Assembly: GCA_004011035.1 (NCBI GenBank)
Contig: CP025734.1
Span: forward strand, 2,192,001-2,256,000
Origin: Bdellovibrio sp. qaytius
GTDB taxonomy: Bacteria; Bdellovibrionota; Bdellovibrionia; Bdellovibrionales; Bdellovibrionaceae
Direction: 5' to 3'
DNA length: 64,000 nt
Positions 58,918 through 64,000 of this stretch are shown here, one piece after another (position 1 is the first letter of the stretch; each line of letters begins with the position of its first letter). Position numbers and translations under genes: made by a program. The notes under the pieces were generated by a model. That model ran no database searches and had not been told where the DNA came from. It saw only the letters and a list, made by a program, of their open reading frames with translations.

Positions 58918-59772
58918 ATGATCAATGCACTTATTGTTGTCTACCGTGAATCTTTTGAAGCTCTATTAATTGTAGGGCTTCTGTATTCTTTTTTAGTTCG
59001 TAGAAACGCTCACCCATACGCCTTTCGCGCTATCGGCGCTGGGGCCGTCGTGGGATTAGCCTTATCAGCGCTATTAGCTTTAGGCATTTATAAAATCGAA
59101 AGCGAAATCGGCGGATTTGCATTAGAAATGTTTCAATTTGCAATGATGGTTCTGGCTGTGGTGTTAATTACCCAAATGTGTATTTGGATGCGAATTCACG
59201 CTCGAAATTTAAAATCGGAACTTGAATCAGGGGCTTCAAAAGCGATCGACACAGGTCATCTTTTCAGTCTTGCATTACTAACCGCAATTGCTGTTGGGCG
59301 CGAGGGATCTGAAACAGTTATTTTTCTTTATGGAATGTTGTCTGAATCAGTTCAATCTGGCAAGCTTGGGACGTTCGTAATGATGTCTTGCGCAGGTTTA
59401 ATGTTAGGAATCTTAACTTGGTTTGCTTTTCAAAAAGGATTTAGCTTCTTCAAACAAAAAACGTTTTTCACTTTTTCATCTATTTTACTTTTCATTACGG
59501 CCGGAAGCATGATGATAACTATTTCTTCTAAAATCATCGAATTCGACTGGATTCAATTAGGACGAGATCAAATGTGGGATTCATCTTGGTTGCTAACAGA
59601 AAAGTCCGCTATCGGATCTATTTTTCAAATTATAACAGGTTATAGAGCGCAGCCTTCACAGTTCACAGTATTCATGTACGCAAGTTATTGGATTGTTACT
59701 CTACTTTTATTTTACTGGGCAAGCCGATCGCCGAGAGTGCCCGCCTTCAGTCAGCAGAAATTGCGAAATTAA
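58918..59772 (+). CDS. FTR1/EfeU-family iron permease
   Basis: The protein has 284 residues and seven transmembrane helices. The iron-binding motifs are YRESFEALL (R-E-x2-E) in the first helix and GREGSETVIFLY (R-E-G-x-E) in the fourth. It takes up iron across the inner membrane, coupled to periplasmic oxidation. GGAG stands seven bases before the ATG. Together with imelysin, DUF1111 cytochrome and cupredoxin it forms an Efe-like system. Confidence 0.92.
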   Translation: MINALIVVYRESFEALLIVGLLYSFLVRRNAHPYAFRAIGAGAVVGLALSALLALGIYKIESEIGGFALEMFQFAMMVLAVVLITQMCIWMRIHARNLKSELESGASKAIDTGHLFSLALLTAIAVGREGSETVIFLYGMLSESVQSGKLGTFVMMSCAGLMLGILTWFAFQKGFSFFKQKTFFTFSSILLFITAGSMMITISSKIIEFDWIQLGRDQMWDSSWLLTEKSAIGSIFQIITGYRAQPSQFTVFMYASYWIVTLLLFYWASRSPRVPAFSQQKLRN

Positions 59773-59976
59773 GTACTTTTCTTTTTGTAGTCAGCGCAGA
59801 TAATGACTTGGCCTACGGTGTGTTTAAGTCTACAGGTGATAAAGTAATTTTAGTTCCAGATTCAATTTATAAGCGCAATTTAAAAAGTCTTAAATTTTGA
59901 AAAGTTAGCAGCGCATCTAAAAACTAATTAAGCCAAAGATGCTCTACTAAAAAATTAATTACTTTTTAAGTTCAGA
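59773..59976. other. intergenic region with a coding-like remnant
   Basis: A plus-strand open frame continues to 59900 across the permease end in another frame and reads VSADNDLAYGVFKSTGD near its end, which looks protein-like. No start fits it. It could be a decayed gene end left by a rearrangement, or chance. Confidence 0.25.
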
Positions 59977-60315
59977 TCAGTGTTTGCTCTTCATTTGTTT
60001 CATCATCTTTTTACATTCAGCTTTACCCATTTTTTCTTGGCATTTTTCCATTGTCTGATGATTGCACATCTTGCTATCTTTATGCATTTCCATGCATTCA
60101 TGCATCATTCCCTTCATGCCGTCCATATTCATAGAACCCATTTTTCCATGGTCCATCATTTTTCCATGGTCCATCATTTCACCTTCGCCCGCAGCCTTAT
60201 GCTCTTCGTGCGACTGCGTAGTGGTTGTTTTATCCTCTGCATAAGCAGTCCCAAAAAATAGGAAGCTTGTTAATGCGATAGCTATCACCAGTGCATTTTG
60301 TTTACTTGTTTTCAT
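59977..60315 (-). CDS. Met/His/Cys-rich periplasmic protein, probable copper binder
   Basis: The protein has 112 residues. A signal peptide covers 1-26 (TAYAEDK). The mature part is packed with Met, His and Cys: MMDHGKMMDHGKMGSMNMDG, then MMHECMEMHKDSKMC and three further Cys-containing helices (KCQEKMGKAECKKMM). An 18-bp tandem duplication (60143-60178) doubles the MMDHGK unit. Such compositions bind Cu+ or Ag+ in the periplasm. It is the last gene of the minus-strand metal operon, four bases after its neighbour's stop region. Confidence 0.75.
   Translation of the reverse strand: MKTSKQNALVIAIALTSFLFFGTAYAEDKTTTTQSHEEHKAAGEGEMMDHGKMMDHGKMGSMNMDGMKGMMHECMEMHKDSKMCNHQTMEKCQEKMGKAECKKMMKQMKSKH
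60143..60178 (-). repeat. 18-bp tandem duplication in the Met-rich gene
   Basis: TTTCCATGGTCCATCATT is repeated exactly twice, in frame. It encodes the doubled MMDHGK motif. Perfect identity suggests recent duplication and potential copy-number variation. Confidence 0.8.
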
Positions 60316-60767
60316 AATTTTTCTCCTTGGTTGTGTTGATCGTTAGTTTTTTCATATAAGTTTAATATTAATGAGCTGATCCAGATTAGGCTTAACAATA
60401 AAAGCCACCACTTGAAGTCAGATCCTATTTTGAAATTAATGGCTGTCATAATGCCAATCGAAGTTATTCCAGCGAATAGTGCGGTAAACCAAGACCAAAC
60501 TTCAAATTTTCGAAACGACTTAAAAGCTATAAAGATAAAGAGTACACCTGAAGTAATAATATATCCGCCAAGTACGCGAAACACTTGCTTCAACCACGGT
60601 GAGGCAAGATTCCTGAAGCTCTGATCCTGAACCTCATTTATGCCCATAAACCGAATGTCTTCAGGAAGTAATTGAGGGCGAAAAACTATAAAATAAATTC
60701 CAATACACGTAAGGATAAATCCAAAAAGACAAAGAAGATAAAATGAAAGATTGTATTTTGATTTCAT
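60312..60767 (-). CDS. membrane protein of unknown function in metal operon
   Basis: The protein has 151 residues from the ATG at 60767, which overlaps the upstream stop (ATGA). Four hydrophobic segments are seen (LSFYLLCLFGFILTCIGIYF first). No metal-binding cluster is evident. It resembles small four-helix membrane proteins of unknown role. Its end overlaps the start of the Met-rich gene by four bases. Confidence 0.65.
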   Translation of the reverse strand: MKSKYNLSFYLLCLFGFILTCIGIYFIVFRPQLLPEDIRFMGINEVQDQSFRNLASPWLKQVFRVLGGYIITSGVLFIFIAFKSFRKFEVWSWFTALFAGITSIGIMTAINFKIGSDFKWWLLLLSLIWISSLILNLYEKTNDQHNQGEKL

Positions 60768-61042
60768 AACTTCATCCAGCCCTGAATCAAATAAATCAGT
60801 AGTAACACTAGAGCGACCCAACAGCCCCAGTACAAAATATTTTCCCAAAGCTGAGGCTTAAAATTTTGTCTTTTCTCTATTTGATGTTTTAAATACATCC
60901 CGCTTCCATGAGAAATAATGCCGACCGATAAAACAACTCCTACATGCGATTTCAAAGCATCTTGAATTGAAATGGCGATTCCTGCGCCTAAAAAACCCGC
61001 GCCAACTGATGATAGAAGATCTGCCCGCTTAAGCAGTTCCAT
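60764..61042 (-). CDS. small two-helix membrane protein in metal operon
   Basis: The protein has 92 residues with helices at ~12-45 and ~70-90. Gly-rich segments (GAGFLGAGIAISIQ, VGIISHGSGMYLKHQ) contain a conserved-looking His. No named family is recognised. It overlaps both neighbours by 1-4 bases and so is part of a tightly coupled operon. Confidence 0.65.
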   Translation of the reverse strand: MELLKRADLLSSVGAGFLGAGIAISIQDALKSHVGVVLSVGIISHGSGMYLKHQIEKRQNFKPQLWENILYWGCWVALVLLLIYLIQGWMKL

Positions 61043-61698
61043 TAGCGACCTATTTCTATGAGATTGTTTTTACAACACTCAGGAATAAGGGACTGAATAC
61101 ACTTTGTTGCTAGCTGAAGTTTTGCGGTAAAGTCATCAGTACTTTCAATGACAAAATAATTTGAATGATTTTTCCAAATTTCATGAATATTTTCATCTAT
61201 CTTAGCAGCTAGCTCGGCAGACTCCACACGAATTGGGTTTTGGTAATTGTATCCTTTTTCTAAAGTAGGTGATCGTAAATGAATTACTGCCTTATACTTT
61301 TTAAATTCCATTTCAAGATTTGTATTCAAAACATCATAAAATTCAGAATTCGCCTCTGGCCAATAAGCCAGGCCATCCAACGTTCCTCGGTCGCAAAGAC
61401 CCATAGACCATTTTCTTTCTTCAAGGACTAGTCTCTGCATTTCTTCCTGAACATGGTAAATTGCTCTTTGCGCTGCCATCTTCCCTGAACGAGAATCTAA
61501 TCGCCAGAATCCGCCGCCAAATAGTATAGATGCCGCTTCAGGCAGAATAGCAATATGCTCACAAAGGGCCTTGCGAACGAATTCAAGAACTGCCGTCTTA
61601 CCTGCACCAGGTCCGCCCGTCAAAACGACGAACTGTGGAGTGATATGTTTTTCTTTGCAAAGACAGGGTCTCTCACAATTTTGAGGTGTACTCTGCAT
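61042..61698 (-). CDS. P-loop ATPase/kinase (AAA_28, NadR-kinase-like)
   Basis: The protein has 218 residues. The P-loop is TGGPGAGKTAVLEFV (~27-41). LCDRGTLDGLAYWP is the Walker B/DRG motif of the AAA_28 or Ttd14-like group related to NadR nicotinamide riboside kinase. N- and C-terminal Cys pairs (NCERPCLCKEKH, ECCKNN) may bind metal, fitting the operon context. Substrate unknown. It is flanked by the small membrane protein and beta-CASP genes with 1-2 base spacing. Confidence 0.75.
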   Translation of the reverse strand: MQSTPQNCERPCLCKEKHITPQFVVLTGGPGAGKTAVLEFVRKALCEHIAILPEAASILFGGGFWRLDSRSGKMAAQRAIYHVQEEMQRLVLEERKWSMGLCDRGTLDGLAYWPEANSEFYDVLNTNLEMEFKKYKAVIHLRSPTLEKGYNYQNPIRVESAELAAKIDENIHEIWKNHSNYFVIESTDDFTAKLQLATKCIQSLIPECCKNNLIEIGR

Positions 61699-61700
61699 CG

Positions 61701-63059
61701 CTACTCCAGTCTTGCGATTTCATCTTGAACAGGCACAGCGCATGTCCAACCGAATTTTTCATTCAATCGGCGTCTGAACTCATCAGCTGCCGAAGATTCC
61801 CCGTGTGTGATAAATACTTTTTGAGGACTTATCTTAGATTCTGAAAACCATTGAATCATTTCTTCATAGTCTGCGTGCGCAGACATATTGGGTAAAACTT
61901 TAATTTGAGCTTTTACGGGAACGTACTCACCGTGAATCTTGATTTTTTCAGCCCCATTAACTAAAGCTTCGCCCCTTGTTCCTGCAGCCTGATAACCTGT
62001 CAGCAAGATGGTATTTTGAGAGTACGGAGCAAATGCTTTAAGGTGATGAAGGATGCGTCCTCCGGTTAGCATACCACTCGCAGAAATAATGAGCATTGGG
62101 CCCTTACGTTCATTCAATGCCTTTGATTCTTCAACTGTTTGTACGTACTTAACAACGTCACATGTTTCAGTGCACTCAGCTTCAGACAATCTGTGAAGTT
62201 TGTTGTACTTATGAAATATCTTACCGACGTTGGTAGCCATCGGACTATTGAGATACATTGGAAATTCGGGAATGATTTTTTGTTTTTTTAAAATCGACAA
62301 ATCATGCAAGATGGCTTGAGCACGACCCACAGCAAAGGCTGGAATAATGATAACACCGTTTCTTTTATATGTTTCGTTAATGGCGTTAGCCAGTTCGTCT
62401 AATGTCTCTGTTTTGTTATGTAGACGATTGCCGTAGGTAGATTCGGTTACCAAATAATTAATTTGAGGCAGAGGCTCGGGAGGATAGAAAATTTTATCAT
62501 TCATCCTGCCAATATCGCCAGTGAAAGCAACTTTTCGACCGTCGGCTTCGAAGATGATCGACGAAGCGCCTAAAATATGGCCGACATAATGAAATTCAAA
62601 ACTAAAATTTGTGCCTAAAGATTTTCTTTCGTTGAATGGAATAGTCTCGAAATACTGCATAGAATCTTCGGCGTCTCGAACTGTGAAAAGCGGAAGTGCT
62701 GGTTCATGCTTTGTTTTCTTTTTCCTGTTCAAATATTCTGCCTCTTCTTCCATGAGATGACCTGAATCAGCCAGAAGAATGGCACATAAATCTTTTGTTG
62801 CAGGCGTACAATAAATTTTCCCTTTGAATCCTTCTTTAACGAGGCGAGGAATATACCCCGAATGATCGATATGCGCATGAGTGAGCAGAATTGAACTGAT
62901 CTCAGCGGGATTTACCGGAAACTTTTCCCAGTTTTTCAACCTCAGTGCTTTAAGGCCTTGGAAAAGACCACAGTCGATGAGAATTCTTTGACCTTTATTT
63001 GTCAGCAAATACTTTGACCCCGTAACAGTTCCTGCCGCCCCTAAGAATTGTAGTTCCAT
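61701..63059 (-). CDS. beta-CASP metallo-beta-lactamase-fold hydrolase
   Basis: The protein has 452 residues. The metal motif is LLTHAHIDHSGYIP, with further ligands in YVGHILGASS, FTGDIG and the C-terminal SAHAD and FITHGE. The beta-CASP insertion (~180-390) marks it as a CPSF73/RNase J-like nuclease or RNA-processing enzyme (COG1236). It probably cleaves RNA in the cytoplasm. Homologues often travel in metal or stress operons on mobile elements, as here. Confidence 0.87.
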   Translation of the reverse strand: MELQFLGAAGTVTGSKYLLTNKGQRILIDCGLFQGLKALRLKNWEKFPVNPAEISSILLTHAHIDHSGYIPRLVKEGFKGKIYCTPATKDLCAILLADSGHLMEEEAEYLNRKKKTKHEPALPLFTVRDAEDSMQYFETIPFNERKSLGTNFSFEFHYVGHILGASSIIFEADGRKVAFTGDIGRMNDKIFYPPEPLPQINYLVTESTYGNRLHNKTETLDELANAINETYKRNGVIIIPAFAVGRAQAILHDLSILKKQKIIPEFPMYLNSPMATNVGKIFHKYNKLHRLSEAECTETCDVVKYVQTVEESKALNERKGPMLIISASGMLTGGRILHHLKAFAPYSQNTILLTGYQAAGTRGEALVNGAEKIKIHGEYVPVKAQIKVLPNMSAHADYEEMIQWFSESKISPQKVFITHGESSAADEFRRRLNEKFGWTCAVPVQDEIARLE

Positions 63060-63107
63060 TTTATCCTCACGATAAGTCTGTGACTTGTTTTGTTTTTCAA
63101 TTTGTCC

Positions 63108-63779
63108 TCATGCTTTGCTGTGGGCTTGCGAAGATCCGGTTAACTTTCCTAGGCTCGGAAAAAATCTTGGAGTTTCGCTTGCGTACTTTCGATAGGAATC
63201 TCCCCACTCTTTTTCCATCTCGTTTTCTTCTCGTATTGAAAGGCGAATATAAGTCCATACTAGTATTGGGAACATGATAAGTGTCACTAGTGTCGGCCAT
63301 TGGAATAGGAACCCAAGCATCACCAACACGAAAGCGACATACTGGGGGTGCCGAATATACTGATAGGGGCCTTCTACGGCGAGCTTCTTAAGTTGTTGAG
63401 CTTTATAAAGAACCTGCCAAGACATTGAAAGTAACAGAAATCCTGCGACAATTAGAAGTCCACTCAGAATATGAAGTACATCGAAATGTGGATCTCCCTT
63501 TAAGCCAAGTAAAGTATGCAGCAAATGACCACTGTCGTGAGTTAAAAAATCTACCTGCGGGAATTTTTGAGAAAGCCAACCAGATAGAAGATATATCGAA
63601 AGCGGAAAACCGTACATTTCTGCAAACAAGGCAAAAATAAAAGCTGAAAATGTGCCGAAGGTTCGCCAGTCTCTTTTTGTTTGTGGTTTAAAATAACTAA
63701 ACGCAAAACAAATAAAAATTAGTGAGTTGATAATAGCAATACCCCAAAAGCCATACGCTGATTCTTCTGTATGATTCAT
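63108..63779 (-). CDS. ICMT/PEMT-like membrane methyltransferase
   Basis: The protein has 223 residues and five to six transmembrane helices. The C-terminal S-adenosylmethionine-binding motif of the isoprenylcysteine methyltransferase family is GPYQYIRHPQYVAFVLV followed by EENEMEKEWGDSYRKY and PRFFP. Bacterial members often neighbour copper and mercury genes; their substrates are unknown. It overlaps the DUF2933 gene by four bases (ATGA on the minus strand). Confidence 0.83.
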   Translation of the reverse strand: MNHTEESAYGFWGIAIINSLIFICFAFSYFKPQTKRDWRTFGTFSAFIFALFAEMYGFPLSIYLLSGWLSQKFPQVDFLTHDSGHLLHTLLGLKGDPHFDVLHILSGLLIVAGFLLLSMSWQVLYKAQQLKKLAVEGPYQYIRHPQYVAFVLVMLGFLFQWPTLVTLIMFPILVWTYIRLSIREENEMEKEWGDSYRKYASETPRFFPSLGKLTGSSQAHSKA

Positions 63780-64000
63780 GATTTTTTCTCCTGCTGCTCA
63801 TGGTTTGCATCATCATGACGATGGTGATGACCACGATGCATAAACATATGCATTAGTGGACATGCTGCCAAAAACAGAAATGGAAGATATGCGATGACGT
63901 GTTGTCGATGTTCCGTAAATAAGTAATAGGCTATGGCCGTAAGGGCTGCATACCCGATCCAACGCTGCCTAGTTAACCATGAATCTTGATTTTGATTCGT
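63776..64000 (-). CDS. DUF2933-type small membrane protein (5' end outside window)
   Basis: The minus-strand frame is open from base 64000 to the stop at 63776-63778, giving 74 residues without its start. Two hydrophobic segments end in FLFLAACPLMHMFMHRGHHH, the Cys-Pro-x2-His...His-rich signature of DUF2933 proteins found in metal-resistance clusters. A His-rich tail (HRGHHHRHDDANHEQQ) suggests metal binding. It is translationally coupled to the methyltransferase gene. Confidence 0.75.
   Translation of the reverse strand, partial: TNQNQDSWLTRQRWIGYAALTAIAYYLFTEHRQHVIAYLPFLFLAACPLMHMFMHRGHHHRHDDANHEQQEKKS

Overview
The window looks like chromosome from a low-GC, Gram-negative predatory bacterium of the Bdellovibrionota (Bdellovibrio/Pseudobdellovibrio-like). 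This is an inference. It rests on the gliding-type envelope cluster at the left edge, the many secreted hydrolases (subtilase, HNH nuclease, lytic transglycosylase, M1/M17 aminopeptidases), PilZ proteins and lipoproteins, and an A+T-rich composition (about 40% GC by eye). No rRNA, CRISPR array, transposase or integrase gene was seen.

Region 1 (1-8.1 kb) is a plus-strand operon. It encodes a TPR protein cut by the window edge, a small periplasmic protein, an inner-membrane protein ending in an AgmX/PglI (TonB-like) domain, an outer-membrane beta-barrel, a second TPR protein and a coiled-coil periplasmic protein. The order recalls the Myxococcus Glt/Agl trans-envelope gliding machinery. Two tandem terminators close it. 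Two of its genes share an almost identical leader of about 41 bp.

Region 2 (8.1-43.4 kb) is ordinary core genome: bioY with two papain-like lipid/peptide hydrolase paralogues and a divergent MarR regulator; murJ back to back with rpsT; PhoD; CorA and MgtE magnesium transporters; pepN; folE; an ABCC-like heterodimeric ABC exporter; a subtilase-PilZ fusion; pepA; apaG; an fkp-pdxH-pcp operon; a two-component system; an Na+/H+ antiporter with a secreted HNH nuclease; and a GST.

Region 3 (43.4-49.3 kb) is an accessory island at a tRNA-Met(CAT) gene. The tRNA 3' end and the ~120 bp after it, including a clear terminator, recur as full or partial copies between the accessory genes. Each gene or operon is thereby bracketed by a repeat: a membrane protein, a Septu (PtuAB)-like ATPase/HNH pair, a secreted protein, a membrane protein and a dCMP deaminase-like protein. 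This resembles accretion of gene cassettes at a tRNA attachment site, yet no integrase is present.

Region 4 (49.3-52.9 kb) is a mobility module. It has direct repeats, a 23-bp inverted repeat enclosing a large hairpin (candidate origin or oriT), a Replic_Relax-family protein, a VirD4/TraD-like ATPase and a HigBA-like toxin-antitoxin pair.

Region 5 (52.9-64 kb) is metal handling. It holds an arsenate reductase; an ArsR regulator with an HMA-CDF transporter and LspA; an Efe-like iron uptake operon (imelysin, di-haem DUF1111 cytochrome, cupredoxin, FTR1 permease); and a minus-strand operon of small membrane proteins, beta-CASP hydrolase, ATPase, ICMT-like methyltransferase, DUF2933 protein and a Met/His/Cys-rich periplasmic protein.
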